Assembly: GCA_949710005.1 (NCBI GenBank)
Contig: OX453274.1
Span: forward strand, 9,509,717 to 9,573,716
Reading direction: 5' to 3'
DNA: 64,000 nt
Source of the DNA: Ricordea florida
Lineage: Eukaryota; Cnidaria; Anthozoa; Corallimorpharia; Ricordeidae
Positions 1 to 12,910 of the stretch are shown piece after piece. The first letter of the stretch is position 1. Each line of letters starts with the position of its first letter. The position numbers and the translations under genes were made by a program. Under the pieces are notes generated by a model. That model saw only the letters and a program-made list of their open reading frames with translations. It was not told where the DNA came from and did not search any database.

Positions 1-41
1 ATATGCATGCATGTGGACTCAATGCACGCACTTTTCACATG

Positions 42-244
42 TAGTCTCCTGCACCCATCACAATGGTGCTGGAGACTATATGGCATAGTGGGAGGGTTTT
101 TACTTCATGCCAGTATGCCATGTAGTCTCCTGTGCCAATCACAATGGTGCAGGAGACTATTTGGTATAATGGGAGGGTGACTGTATACTTCATGTCAGTA
201 TGCCATATAGTCTCCCACACCATTGTGATGGGCACGGGAGACTA
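42..244. repeat. Three related fold-back units
   Basis: Three 37-38 bp hairpin units lie at 42-79, 123-159 and 208-244. Each starts TAGTCTCC and ends GGAGACTA. The centre of the third is inverted relative to the first two. The spacers share the words CAGTATGCCAT and ACTTCATG. This is a small fold-back repeat cluster with no coding sense. Confidence 0.7.
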
Positions 245-476
245 TGTGGCATACTGACATGAAGTATAAACCATAAACCCATGGAAAAAGGCTCATCCTT
301 GGTGCAAAAACCTGTTACATTCACAAGTGATGCACGCATAGAACAAAGAAAACAAAGGAGACAAAACAATAGAGACTAGGAAAATAATAGTGGAAAAAAA
401 GAAAAACTTTACAGTTTTTGCACTGAGGTAAAACCTGAAAAAGAGAAACATTAGTTAAAGTCAGTTTATAAAAGCA

Positions 477-651
477 ACGAACTGCAGTTTCTATTGTTAA
501 CCTGCGTAATAAACTACTTGGATGTTGGGAGAACACCCAAAGAGCTTAAATCATGACCTTGCAGCTCATGATTTACATTAGCTCTTCTTGTGTTCTCCCA
601 ACATACCTCGTGGTTTATTATGCCGGGAAACCCATAGAAACTGCGGTTTAT
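477..651. repeat. MITE-like inverted repeat
   Basis: The outer arms (from CTGCAGTTTCTAT on the left, ATAGAAACTGCGG on the right) and the inner arms (GATGTTGGGAGAACAC and its complement) pair across a short centre with its own small hairpin. The length and lack of an ORF fit a non-autonomous fold-back element. Confidence 0.65.
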
Positions 652-921
652 TGCTTGAACAAATGTACTTTTAACTCTTACTTAATGTATAGCAAGTTGA
701 AAGAATTTGTGCAATTTGTCTCATAGGTTGCCTTTTCTTTTGTTTTGTTTCCTCTTCAACAATTCATTTTCAGTGTCCTTATCAATCAGTCTTTTATTCA
801 TTCTCATGTCATTAAACATGTAATAACATATAGATCTTAAATAGTTATTGTTCAAGCAAATGGCATTTGTATATATGTATGTATTTTATTAGTAATGATA
901 ATCATACGGTTTCGAGTTCAG

Positions 922-1039
922 TTTGTGATTTATTTGCACTTGTAAGTGAGTTTTTGAAAAAGCTGAAATAGTGCGAGCTGCTTTGGTGAGTGCAATTTGA
1001 GCTTTCTGAAAAACTCATGAGTTGCAAATAAATCACAAA
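922..1039. repeat. MITE-like inverted repeat
   Basis: The arms TTTGTGATTTATTTGCA and TGCAAATAAATCACAAA are exact complements. Weaker pairing continues inward through the ACTCATGAG area. There is no coding capacity. Confidence 0.6.
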
Positions 1040-2478
1040 TTTAAGAAAACAGTACAATTACTTGTTAAGAAAAAAGTTTTGATTTGTAATTTGCACTGGT
1101 ATTACACTTTTTTAACTGGTGTTACATTTTTGCACTTGTGTTACACTTGAGCCGCACTGCTCTCAGCCAATCACAATAATTTTCTTATGTATATAATTAC
1201 CTATATACCGTAGTGGAAGGTTAATTATTATCATGAATGAAAATATCAATGGGCAGCATTGTATTAATATTAATTGTTACCTATGTTTTAATTCCCTAGG
1301 TGGCCTATACCAGGGAACTCAAGCACCTCAAGGTGCAGGGGGCTCAGCGTATGATGCCATGTGTAGTGCAAAAGTGAATATATTAAGAGATGGTTAGTTG
1401 ATCTTTTGGATTTGGACCTGGTTCAGTTTAAAGTATTCTTGTCAGTGATCATACCAGAACCACCCACCATTATTCTTTCTCTCTTAATATCCTCTAGTAC
1501 CACATACTGTATGATGTAGGGTGATGTTGTATGCAACTGCTTAAGTTTCTCTTGGGATCTTTTAAATCAAGCGTTTGCTTCCAAAAGTGATTACACTGTG
1601 CTTCATCTGTTCATTTTACTGTATTGATACAACATGAACAAGACACCTGAAAAGAATTGAAGACATTTGATCTATAAACATATTGAATAGATTTGATAGC
1701 ACATTATCAAGCTATAATCTACATGGAATTGGATTATGAAAAATAAAATTATTATCTGAAACAAATCAAACTACATGTAGTTTGGAACCATTTTGACCAG
1801 AGTTCATTTTAACCTACAACGTATACAATGCAAACTTCTGTAATGATCACTAAGTTATTACTTAATTACTCAGAAAGGGAGTGTAGTAGCAATTAAGAGG
1901 ACTTTAATACACCCTTAATTCTGAACAGTGTTAGGTTTGGGGTTCTGGCCAGCTCATTTCGCAAAAGGCGTGTTAACTTAAAGCACCCAGTAAGCTATTT
2001 TATGATTTCAATATCTGTGGCAGGAATAACAATTTTGTCGGTTTCCAGGCTTAAGCATTACCTTTTTAATTTATAACTGCCAGATCAGACTGGTTTTTAT
2101 GCTGAGAACTACAACAGAATTCTGTAGATTCCAACCTTAAAATGTAGCTTTCGGCTCATAAAGTTAACAGGACTATTGAGAAATGGACCCATAGAATTCA
2201 GGATAATCTTGAAACTGCCCAATTTACTTCCTGATAAAATATTAGAATATCTCACAAAAACAGGTGTCAGTTGAATTAAATGGTTGCAGATTTTCGGTGG
2301 TAATTTTTGTTCTTCCCAGAATATGGGCTAAGGTTTCTATCTTGATTCCAATTTTACTCTAAATACTTCTTGTATGTGAAAGTAGTCACAATTTACTGTA
2401 AGGTAATTGTACATATTTTGATGGTAGATTTGAAAAGAATAATGTATCATCTTGGTATAGAAGGTACAACTCCTGCAG
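1040..2478. other. Non-coding, probably intron
   Basis: No exon could be supported here. The missing N-terminal part of the first DsbA-like domain should lie in or upstream of this stretch. I tested short candidates near 1300-1342 and 2326-2340 and neither kept a usable frame. Confidence 0.4.
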
Positions 2479-5400
2479 AACACCCAATCAAAACCCTGAG
2501 TCCAATGCGTCTCCTGGCTGCTGCAGCTCACCTTAATGAGGATGTCTGTGTGTCTCTAACACATAAACTCTATGGTGCTTACTGGATATACAATAAAGGT
2601 GTGAACTATGAAGACCTCAAGTCTTGTCAGATTGTGTTCTTTTTCAATGCCCAGCTTAAAAAACTATCTCCCTTAACCCTTTCACTCCCGAGAGTAACTT
2701 TATAGATTTTCCTTTGTCTAACGCCAGACAATTTTACTCATCAAATGGAGACCCCTCGGGAGTGAAAGGGTTAAGGTGTAACTGTTTTTTTTTTTTACTT
2801 GAGGGTCATGTTCATAGAATGTTGTCTTGTGCTGCCAAGTAATCTAGAGTTACGAGACTTAAGCTTGAGTTTCTATATTTTTCTTGGATTAGTGTAATGC
2901 AGTAGTCTTAATTGGCATTCTAGGAAACTAGAACGTAAATAAAATATATATATCGCAGTTTCATACATGTAGTGGCTGGATTTCCAACACAATACCAAAC
3001 CAGTAGTACATGTAACACAGACAGTTGAGAATTGCTTTATGTAATGAAAAATACCTAACAATGGAAATGTAGCCGGGGGAATACATATCAGTATTTTTAA
3101 AATTGTATTTATAAAACCAGAGGTTTATTTGACAGCTTGTTTCTTATTGCCTTAATACAAGTTAAAAATGAATCCACCATTGTCAGTCCAAAGACCACTT
3201 GGAAAGAACCAAGAACATTGTCCTGGGAATGTATAAAACAGTCATTTTCTTGTTCTTTTAGTAGTCAACATGTATTTATTGTACAATATTATGTTCAGCT
3301 TTGTTTTCTTAAAATTTCTGTTGTCGTGCCTCCTTAACTCTCTTTGAGCCAGTCATCTCTTAAAGACAGACAGCTAGGTCCCATCTTAATGCCATCTGTC
3401 TTTAAGAGAGTTAGTTGTCTGTACTTGATACTTAATTGATGTTCTATAGATGTTAGGATGAATAGTGTTCTACAAGAAAGTGCTTCATCAGTTGGGTGGA
3501 AAGTCAATGTTGAGGAAATGATGAGTGGCATTGGGAAAGAAAAGTTACTCCAAAATACTCAAGAGGCTTTAGATAAGGGAGCATTTGGAGTACCAAGGTA
3601 CTGACTTTGTTGCTTGCATGTTCTTTTACCAAGAACTACATTGCAATTCTTGTTTATGAGTGCCAATTTTCACACATTCAGTCTCTCATTCTCTCACTTA
3701 GTCATTGCTATCAGGTGAAGTATTGTGGGGATAGTTTCTAAAGAAACTGGTGCTGCATTGGAATTGAAGCACAATAAATTGGGATAATCAAGCAAATTGA
3801 TAAAGTAAATTATACTACCATAAGGTAATTAGGGAGTGACATTTTGAGCGTTTGCTCCGATGAAGGGCTTACGCTCAGAACGTCAGCACTTCCCTTTTAC
3901 CTTATGGTGGTATAACTTACTTTATCAATTTGTTTGATTATCCCAATTTCTTGTGCTATCAGGTGAAGCTTTTCTTATTGTCATATATCTTGCATTTTGT
4001 ACGTAAACAGGATGATAGTTTTTTTTTTTTTCATACTGTGATGCCATGTGACATTTATTTATCAAAGACTCATAATTCGTTTGGGTTTTCATATCAGATC
4101 AATGTCAATCCATGCTATCTGAAAAGATAAAACATCTGCACCTGTGGAAGTTAACCTGCAAAAAATGACATTTATTGCTAGCAGAGGAAACAAATTCGTT
4201 GCTACATGCATATACATGTATTCTTCCTGTTGACTCAATCAGTGGAGTACTAAAGTTTATCAATGCATACACACAACTGAAGCTTCCAAAACAAGTACAG
4301 TTGTTCTTATAGCAAAAACCCCATAATACTGCCAGGTAGTCAAGGCACTCAACAAAGCTCGGCTGGTGAATGAATAATCTGGGTGTCGGTTTGGTGAATT
4401 GAAAACCAACAAAGTGATTTTTTTCTCTAATTATTATTATCCGCTGAAGCTTCTGGGTGAATGAGAGACTGTTCTTTGGCACAGACCACCTTCATTTTGT
4501 TGAAAGAGCCCTGGGAAACAGCTCTGCTGCCCCTCCAAGATTTTATCCTGCACCGGCACATCCTACCAAGACTAAACTAACCATTTACCATGATTTTGCC
4601 AGTCCATGGAGCTATATTGGATCAACGCAGGTACTACCAAAAAAAAGTAGCTGGCCTGGAAGCTGCTCTTCCGTTGAAAATGGTGCACAGTTGAAATGTT
4701 CACCAAGCCCTTATATTTCGACCATTTTCAGTGGGAGAGGATATTCCTGTTGTGCGCCATTTTCAACGGACGATTCTGCTTGCAGGCCACAACTGAGCTA
4801 CCTATCACCCTGAATGCCTCATCGTACCATTAAAACTTAATGTCTTATGTTGATTTGCTTACAATTAACCTTTCCTGGCATAAGTAATGATGACATCTTC
4901 CCTTTCAGGGCCGTAGGTAGAAAAAAAATCTGACTGAGACAATGTACATGATTAATTTTTGTTTCTATGATGTATTTAGGGCTTCATGATGACTGCAACT
5001 TAGATCATGTATTATTTGAATTTCTGTCTCAAAATGCATGAGATGCATGCCTCCTACTGGCTACAGCCCTGCCTTGTTACATAAACAACAAGCTAAGATA
5101 CCTAAACTACTTTCATTTAGTTTTTTTTTCCACCATGGTTTCTTTGTACACTGTATCTTGTTTTCTTTTTTTTCATAGTATCAGTGAACCCCTGGGTAGT
5201 ATTCAACCGTTTTACTCCCAAGATCTGAGGGGCAATTTTCTTAAGCAGCTGCCATAGATTTGGTTTAAGTTAGTTTCGAAAATTTGGTGTCACATCAGTT
5301 CATGATATCTGAATTGATCATTTGTGTGATTCTCGTTAACAGTTAGTCATGCATTGCACTTGTATGGAGAAGTTCCTTGCTGATCTCTTCTTGGAGCTAA

Positions 5401-8400
5401 TGACAGCGTTAAGTCTCTGTTGAGCTGTACTTTTGAAAATGTCGTTACCCACTGATAATTTGTCTCGTATCTCAGATCCCAAAGTTGCTTTCAGAAGTGG
5501 ACCCTGTTGCAGTGGACATAGAATGGGTCCCAATTGTTGTTGGTTCATTGTTCAAGCAAATAGGAACACCAGTAGTAAGTGTGATTTAACTGACTTAATT
5601 CTACTGGTATATTACATTCTGATCCACATATGAAAACAATAGAACCACGCTGTATGGTAAAATCGATTAACTGCAGAATACGCTGCCACATCGTGCCCTT
5701 TGCTGAAAAAGGGTGACTACGCGGTACGCAATGAGTAATATATATATATATAAAGGAGGAAGTTGTCCAAGATAAAACTGGATATGAAAATGTGTTCTTC
5801 AAAGGGCGTAATTTCCATCTTCAAGTTTATAGAACGAGGCATACTCACATTCCTTTGATGCTTGCTGGGCACATTAACATTGTTCACGCCTTTGGGCATT
5901 ATTCTCGTTTCAGACCGACAACTAAGTAAGTTGATGCGTAGTCAGAGGTCATTTATTCGTTTCAGTCGAGAAGTAGTCAGTCACAATCGATCAGCGCTTA
6001 GTTTGCGAGTCACATTTAGATCAAGAAACACTACACATTTTCCATTACGAGAAATGCTACATGTTTCTCACTGCGTACCGCATACCGCGTAGCCAACATA
6101 ACGGAAAACGCTACATATTATTGTATTTCTCACTGCGTACTGCGTAGCCAATATGAAACATAAATGACACCATTTTGAATTCACAATTTAACCTTTTACA
6201 TGAATAAATTACATACTTCAGCTTGAATTAATACATTTCTGCGTACCGCGAAGCCGACTACGAGAAGTTAGTTCGAGTGGCAGGGTATTCTGCAGTAAAG
6301 CCAGGATAAAATAAACAGCACTACAATGCAGTGCTGTTCAGAAGAATCATCACACTGCATGGTTTGATCCACAGTTCAAAACTGGGTGCAAGCACCTTGC
6401 TGTATAGTTAAATCAGTAGTACCAAAATATTGTGCTGTTCAGTGGATTTTACCGAGCACGGACATGCACTCTATGGATTTTTTCCTTTGACTGTATAATT
6501 TACACCAATATTACCAGATTCTGCTGTTGTGATTTTAGGTTCCAATGCAGGCAATTAGTGAAGCAAAGCGCAAATACGTTGCTCAAGATTTGGAAGACTG
6601 GGCAGCTTATCTTGGGATTCCACTCCAGTTCACCTCACATTTTCCTATCCGCTCTCTACTTCCACTCAGAATCTCATTGGTTAAGACCGATGACAAATTA
6701 CGTCAAGCAATGTGTAAGTGATAGAGGTGCACGCTAGCCAAGTCAGGGGGTGGGGGTCCGGGGGGGGGGGCGCGGACCCAAGCTAGTGGCATGTTACCCT
6801 TTCCCTGATAGAATGCTAATCCATCTTAGGGTTCTCCTAGAATTACCACTGAATAGAGAGAACTCCTGTCCTGTCTAAGGGCGTAACTCAAGGCCATCAG
6901 TTGGCTCAAAGCACGATCCCGACCGGCTAGCTCAGTTGCTTGAGCCCTGGACTATCGTGCGAGGTCGTAGATTCGAATCTCGGCCGGACCATTACTCAGG
7001 GTCTTTGAATTACTGAGGAGAAAGTGCTGTCTTTGTAGTGACATCTGTAAATGGTTAGACTTTCTAGTCTTCTCGGATAAGGATGATAAACCGTAGGACC
7101 CATCTCACAACCCTTTTTCGTATAACTTTGTGGGACGTTAAGAACCCACACGCTGTTCGTAAAGGGTCAGGGACGTAGATCCCGGTGTTGTGGTCTGGCT
7201 CTAGCGAATGTAAATCTTCACGCGTCCGATGGGTTCTTGCATAAAGTCACTGAAAATCCCCATCAGGGTAGTGTGAGTGGTATACCGTGGAATATCCCAC
7301 GAGTCACTTAAAAACTCGAAAGCGTGGAAGAGTGGATAATAGCACTATCGAGTTGATCACTATCCAGTGAAAGAGATAGACAGAAACTATACATGTACTT
7401 AGATTGAATGGCGTTTTTGCTTTATGGTTAATTAAGTGGTTGGCAATTTTGTTCATTAGCTTGCAGTTTGTTTGTCAGTTGATTGGTTAGAAATTTAAAG
7501 TTGACTGGTTTGTTTGTCTCTTGGTGAATTTTGTTTTTTATTTGTCATTTTGTTGGTTGGTCGTTTGATTTGTAAGTTAATAGATTAGTTGGAAATTGAA
7601 AGTTGATTGGTCTGTTTGTTTGTCTTTAAAATTATTGTTTTCACGTATTATTTATTTTTTTATTATTATTTCCTTGCCGTTTAGTTGGTTGGTTGTTGGA
7701 TTAATTTGATTTTGTCTTTTTCTCCAAACAAAAACTCACGGCCACAAGGATTACCCAGAAGCCCCCAACATTATTCACCTCCTAGGTGGTGGATAGTGTT
7801 GAATATCCCGAGGTGGAGAGCCAATCAGATTGCTCAAAATGCTAAGGTTGCTAAGTTGGTTTGTATTAAATACATAATTTTATCTTTGGCATTTTTCTCA
7901 GATGAAGCTGGCTGGAGATATGACAAGAACATTGGGGACCCCCAGGTAGCAGATCATTTTCTGTGATTGTTTGTATTGAATTTGACATCAATAACATTTT
8001 TTGCAAGTGGGTTTAATGTGATGAACTTGTCATTAAAGGATTTCCACTTTTCCCTTCAGGTTTTGTCAACCATTATCTCTGAAGCCGGCTTTGATGGTGA
8101 TGCTTTAATATCAGCAAGTCAAGATCAAGCAGTGAAGGATCAGCTGCGAAAAAACACTGACAGGTAAATGGGCTGTAGACCATAGGATTAAATAGGTAAT
8201 TAAACTCGAATAGCAAACGTTCATTTCCTGTCTGCAGTTGTACAGAAAGAGAAACAAAGCCATCAGTTTGCGGTGAAATTGTTTAATGACGCTTTGTACA
8301 TTGGTGCTGACTTAAATACTGTATTTGAGTGATTAGATTGTGCGATTTTAAAGTAGGTGTTTTAAAGCGCCCATCGGACTTCGTGTAGTCCAATTTTGGA

Positions 8401-9867
8401 CTGAAATCATCACACGCGTGAGATTTCAGACCTAATAATATACATGCAAAAATTTCAGCATGCTCATTGGCTGAGAGCACGTCAATTAATCCCAAACAGT
8501 GCAGAAAATTGAAATTGAGTGCAAAAAGTTGAAATTGAGTGTAGAAAGTTGAAATTAAATTTTTGCATGTATATTATTAACAAGTAATCACATGATTTGT
8601 CTCGTGCAATTTGGGATAAATCAGCACTCGTAAATTTTTCAAAGGCTACAAATTTGGTTAGCCTTTGAAAAATTTACTCGTGCTAACTTATCCCAAATTG
8701 CACTCGAAATCATGTGATTACCTATACAAATTGTCCTTCTGACAGTTCAGTTACCACTGGAGGTTTGTTTCTGTACAGTTTATCAGTTGGTAAATAAATA
8801 AATAAGAATAATAAATAAGAAGTTGATCAAAATCAAGGTATGAGCTGTTCCCCCGCAGTCCCGTAGTCGATGTATGTGTAATTGACCTGAGTGTGTAAAT
8901 GTAGGGCTACCGCGGTCTTCAGTACCATAGTCGGGATGCGACTGTGGGAGGAACATGGCGACACTGTGTTTGCTGATAATTTTCCCATAATATTCCCATA
9001 TGGCGATAAAAAAAGCTACAGCGTTATCTATTACAATTTGTAAAGGCGTTTGATGATAAGCTTGCAAAGAGAAAGTGAAGGCGATTAAACGAATGGGTCT
9101 TGTAAGACCAAATAACCTGCGAAAACAGCCGTTTCACCTCGATTGGAGAAACGGCTGTTTTGGCAGGATAGACAGCAAATCGATTAGGCTTTACGAATGA
9201 AGTATGCTCAAATGTCATGTGGAGCGCGCTTGTTTCTGCTTGTGTCTGTCTGTTTTGCTTCCGCTCATGGCTTTACGTACGAGATGTATATGTTGCAGTT
9301 AATTTTTTTCTTCAGTTAATTTTTATTCTTCCTTTGTTTTAAACTCATTTTCATACATTACCATACCCAAAAACAAAGGAAGAATAAAAATTAACTGAAG
9401 AAAAAAATTAACTGCAACATATACATGTGGAGCGCTTTTGTTCTTCACGTGGCGACATACATGAAGTGGCTTGTGGTGCATGAAGTTGTTCGTGACCCAC
9501 TGTGGACTGCGGTAGCAGAACTGTTCAACCTTTGGCGTTCGTAGAACGCGGAGGATTATTTTAGTGGAAGATTAGAGGATTATTTTAGTGGCCGGGTATT
9601 CTGAAGTTTCGCCAAGGAAAATTTGTACTGAACCTTAATTTCAACCATTGATAGTATTTATTTTTTGTCAAAGAAATTGTCTGCCATATAATTTTGACCC
9701 TAATTCTGTTTCTATTTCTCAGAGCATTGGCTGCGGGGTTGTGTGGAGTCCCTAGTTATCAGGTCAATGATGGTCCAGTGTTGTGGGGTCAGGACAGACT
9801 CAACCTTGTGGCTGAAATGTTGTGTGGCTGGAAAGACCACTTACAACAACAAGTCAGTAAACTTTGA
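2479..9867 (+). CDS. Two-domain DsbA/GST-kappa-like protein (8 exons, 5' partial)
   Basis: The exons are 2479-2620, 3457-3597, 4450-4630, 5476-5574, 6539-6713, 7902-7945, 8060-8163 and 9723-9867 (stop TGA at 9865). All have AG acceptors and GT donors, and the phases agree at every junction. The first domain ends with a cis-Pro-type GAFGVPS followed by FWVNERLFFGTDHLHFVE. The second opens with LTIYHDFASPWSYIGS, where SPWS takes the place of the CxxC of true DsbA, as in kappa-class GSTs and 2-hydroxychromene-2-carboxylate isomerases. It ends with GVPSYQVNDGPVLWGQDRL, the usual C-terminal signature. A glutathione-dependent isomerase or transferase role is inferred from the family. The tandem arrangement is seen directly. 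The donor at 2621 (GTCTTG) is weak. The start codon and N-terminal half of domain 1 were not found. Confidence 0.8.
2672..2775. repeat. MITE with CTTAACCCTTTCACTCCC termini
   Basis: The inverted arms CTTAACCCTTTCACTCCCGAG and their complement enclose about 60 bp. The element sits in the first visible intron of the DsbA/GSTK-like gene. Confidence 0.75.
3777..3949. repeat. Long fold-back MITE
   Basis: Arms of about 55 bp (from AAATTGGGATAATCAA to ACCATAAGGTAA on the left) pair with the right side ending TTGATTATCCCAATTT, around a core of about 60 bp. It is intronic and has no ORF. Confidence 0.75.
6921..7375 (+). mobile_element. tRNA-derived SINE
   Basis: A tRNA-like head carries an A box (TAGCTCAGTTGCTTGAG) and a B box (GGTCGTAGATTCGAATC, from 6963). 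About 400 bp of unrelated body follows. The pol III promoter boxes are complete, so it may have been an active source copy. It lies in an intron of the DsbA/GSTK-like gene in the sense orientation. The 3' boundary is approximate. Confidence 0.75.
8584..8721. repeat. Fold-back MITE
   Basis: The left arm (GTAATCACATGATTTGTCTC, then CAATTTGGGATAA and TTTTTCAAAGGCTA) is mirrored on the right with few mismatches around a short loop. It is intronic. Confidence 0.75.
9286..9424. repeat. Nearly perfect 50-bp inverted repeat
   Basis: The arms of about 53 bp start GTATATGTTGCAGTTAAT. They enclose a loop of about 30 bp. The near-identity suggests a young copy or maintenance by gene conversion. Confidence 0.75.
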
Positions 9868-10025
9868 GCAAACCAGTGCAGCTCGAAGAAAAAGGTGGAT
9901 TCCTAGCTACCTTCCCTATATCTGCTTGATGTTTTTTGGATTCTTATGAGGTTATTGCACAGTAGTGTGAGCATTCGAAAGCTCGAATTCTTTAGTCTGA
10001 CGTTTTTTCATGTAGAGTTCATGTA

Positions 10026-10262
10026 GTATAGAGATAACCTTTATCAGCGTTACATGTCGATGACATTCCCGGATGTACAGTAATTCCTATGAGTGAATAA
10101 GAACCACAGTGGCTAAACCAATCAAATCAAGTATAGATGTAACCTTTATCCGCGTTACATGTCAATGACATTCCCGGATGTACAGTAATTCCTATGAGTG
10201 AGTAAGGACCCAAAGTGGCTAAACCAATCAAATCGAGAACAGATATAACAATGATCAGCGTT
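10026..10262. repeat. Tandem repeat, period about 105 bp
   Basis: Two full units and part of a third begin at 10026, 10131 and about 10238. Each contains TTATC(A/C)GCGTTACATGTC and GACATTCCCGGATGTACAG. It lies downstream of the DsbA/GSTK-like stop codon. Confidence 0.7.
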
Positions 10263-10698
10263 GTTACTGTAGAAGAATATAACTCGCCTTGGATTTTTTA
10301 ACTTGTCACTGAATACATTCTCACAGGATCATAATTCCCAAGCAAGTAACGTATCACAAAAAGTCTTATCAGACAATCCTATAAGTCTCTTTGACTGTAT
10401 CCTAAATACAGCTTCAAAGATGAACCTTGATACGGTCTATTAAATAGATTTAGGCAAGCCTAAAAGCGGAGCTCCTCACACAGACCCTCAGACATTGAAA
10501 ATGCTGTCACTAAAGTTATTAAATACACCTGGTGTACGCAACTACTTAAAGAAGATTCGATAGCTGAAATAAATCGTCAAAAAAAAACATCTAGCTCGCG
10601 ACTCAACGGAAGAACCATTACCTGGTCAGCAAAATTATAATAGTTTTAAAGCAACACCAAAAGCAGCTAGGCAGCTCTTTAACAAATGAAAAATAGAC

Positions 10699-10806
10699 AC
10701 TCAGCTTTATGCTTATGTCCCTCCAAAAATGCTTGAAAACTTGTAGGAAGAACTCAGCTTTATGCTTATGTCCCTCCAAAAACGCTTCAAAACTTGTAGG
10801 AAGAAA
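10699..10806. repeat. Tandem duplication, period 53 bp
   Basis: Two copies of a 53-bp unit beginning ACTCAGCTTTATGCTTATG differ at about two positions. Confidence 0.7.
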
Positions 10807-11744
10807 ATTTTTCCTCCAAACCCGCTATGAATAATCCGTTCAGCAAAAACATTGTAGACTGCTGTAGACTGCTGGCTGTAGGTTGTGTAGCCGCGGCAAG
10901 CCGCGAAAAGCGCGCGAAAAACAAAGCCTCGTTTCGGTTTAAGATCTTCTAAATATCCCGGATGACTATGGCCGCCATGTTGGGGCAACATCGTCGTCGT
11001 CGTCGTCGCTAGGCGCACGCGCCCGCGAGCCATGCCGCTAGCCACGATAACCATGAAAACTCAATCGCATGGTTTTCTCAATTTCTATCCTCGCGCGGTA
11101 GTTATGGGGCTCCGCTCTGCGGCTCTTCGAGCCGCTGTGGAGCTCCGCTATTACTTTCCTCATTCTCAAGCACGAGAAGTGACAAATAAGTCGCCTTTTA
11201 CACCCCATAAGTCAACTTTCAGCTTCCTTTAATATCTTATTTTGTTTTGTTTCAGTACACGTTCAAAGAAAGCTGTCCTTAAGTCATATAGAACCTAATC
11301 ATTTAGTAAAATCATCAACTATAAGTCGTTGGTTACATCGCTTCAGTTTTACGTGTTTTCAATCTGAGAATCCATTAGCAAGGAGAAAGGGAATGACTTT
11401 CGAGAAATGTATCCATGGGGCCCGTTTTTCGAAAGACCCGGTAACTTATCTTATCAGGTCTGATAACTTTGTTTGAGCGTCAACTGTATCTAGCACTGAC
11501 GTACTATTATTTTGGGGACACTGTTAGGCACCAAAGAAATCAAATCATATTAATTAAAATAAATTCAAATGTTGACTATTGTGACAGAATGTGACAAACT
11601 AATAAAAATGATAATAATAGTGATAATGAACTATATTTTAGTGTTAACTGTATCTACCACTGACGTACTAATTGGGGAAACTTTAAAGCACAAATGAAAT
11701 AAAATCAAATCATATTAAATCAAATCAAATGTTTTTGTGGAGCT
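10807..11744. other. No gene recognised
   Basis: This stretch contains a short (GTC)n run near 10991 and two partial copies of a diverged sequence near 11480-11540 and 11645-11720. The open frames look like chance. Confidence 0.4.
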
Positions 11745-11868
11745 GGGAAACCGGAGTACCCGGAGAAAAAACTACTCGGAGCAGAGCAGATAATCACGAA
11801 ACTCAGCCCGCATATGTCACCGGGAATCGAACCCGGGCCACATTGGTGGAAGGGGAGCGCTTTTACCA
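11745..11868 (-). mobile_element. tRNA-derived SINE (minus strand)
   Basis: On the minus strand a B box (GGGTTCGATTCCCGG) and tRNA-like head sequence are visible. The head end is adjacent to the CAACCTCG hairpin at 11869. The element is short and truncated. Confidence 0.6.
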
Positions 11869-11942
11869 CAACCTCGTTCCCAGGGCTTTTCCCTAGAACC
11901 GCCATTTTTTCTTTCTAGGAAAAAGCCCTGGGAACGAGGTTG
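11869..11942. repeat. Palindromic pair of CAACCTCG transposon ends
   Basis: The left arm CAACCTCGTTCCCAGGGCTT and its complement at the right end form a near-perfect hairpin. The arm matches the terminal bases of the DNA transposon at 40299-47724 except at one base (GTTCCC against GTCCCC). It is probably a minimal non-autonomous derivative of that family. Confidence 0.65.
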
Positions 11943-12910
11943 CGCCAACCCTGTTGCCCTCCCCTGGGACTCTGGGGCAGGTTTAAAGACCTGGTAACGT
12001 TATGGGCCTGGAGCTGCATTTTCAAGTCAGAGTCAACCATTCAAGTTAATCGAAAATGGTATTAACTTTCAAAACCGATTAAGCTGTCCCACGAGCTCGT
12101 TCCTCAAACGCCCTGTGTAATTTGTCGGGCCTGGTGAGCTTATTTATGGTCATAATGTCTACAACGTGAATTACAGTTTTTCGGTTTTCAAGGTTAAGCA
12201 ATACCATTCAAGGTTATCTTCTACGCTAGGCTGCTTTGTACGGTAAGAACAACAAACACATTCGATATCCTCAAACCTAAACATGGAGCCTCGGGCCGGT
12301 AGAGTCGTAACTTTCGACAAGCGGGCCCCTTCGAGAAAACTCCAAACGTTTCGCTAGGACTACCCAAAACAATCTGCATGCTTAATTAAGATGTTACCTG
12401 TCGCAATGTGATTAATCCTTGAAATCACTACTCCTATTATCATCATGATTATTATTATTATTTTTACTAGTAGTAATCGCAGATTGGGAAGTGCGTTCGA
12501 GTTCTTTTAGGTTTAATGTCAAATGTGACATTATTTGCTAATAGATGAATGCTACAATACTGATACAATATTGATACGGACAGTGTTTGACAGGCGATCC
12601 GTGAAAAAGGTTGAGGAAGCATGTAGGGTCTAACACGAGAGGGGCTGGAGGAAAAGAGGAAGAGAGACCCTTCTTTCCTATTCCTTTGGTTATTTTTTTT
12701 TTATTTTTTTTTTTGCGTATCTGAATTTTCCCTTTTCTCTTCCTCTGTTTGATAGCACGTTAGGCGGACCATATGTTAATAACCATACAACATTAAATTG
12801 TTAACCTTTGCATGACTTTTTATAAAGGTTGTACTGTAGGGTAACAAAGAACTATGAAGAGTCCAGTTTCTTGTATTTAGTTCATTCAAAGAGCTCATGC
12901 TCGATGGAAT
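11943..12910. other. No gene recognised
   Basis: A/T-rich tracts lie near 12450 and 12690. No exon with convincing splice sites or family similarity was seen. Confidence 0.4.

Noticed and set aside
1301-1342. Possible exon AYTRELKHLK after an AG
   Set aside because: No clear link in frame or family to the DsbA-like exons, and the donor is poor.
2326-2340. Possible micro-exon before 2479
   Set aside because: The required phase places a stop codon in it.
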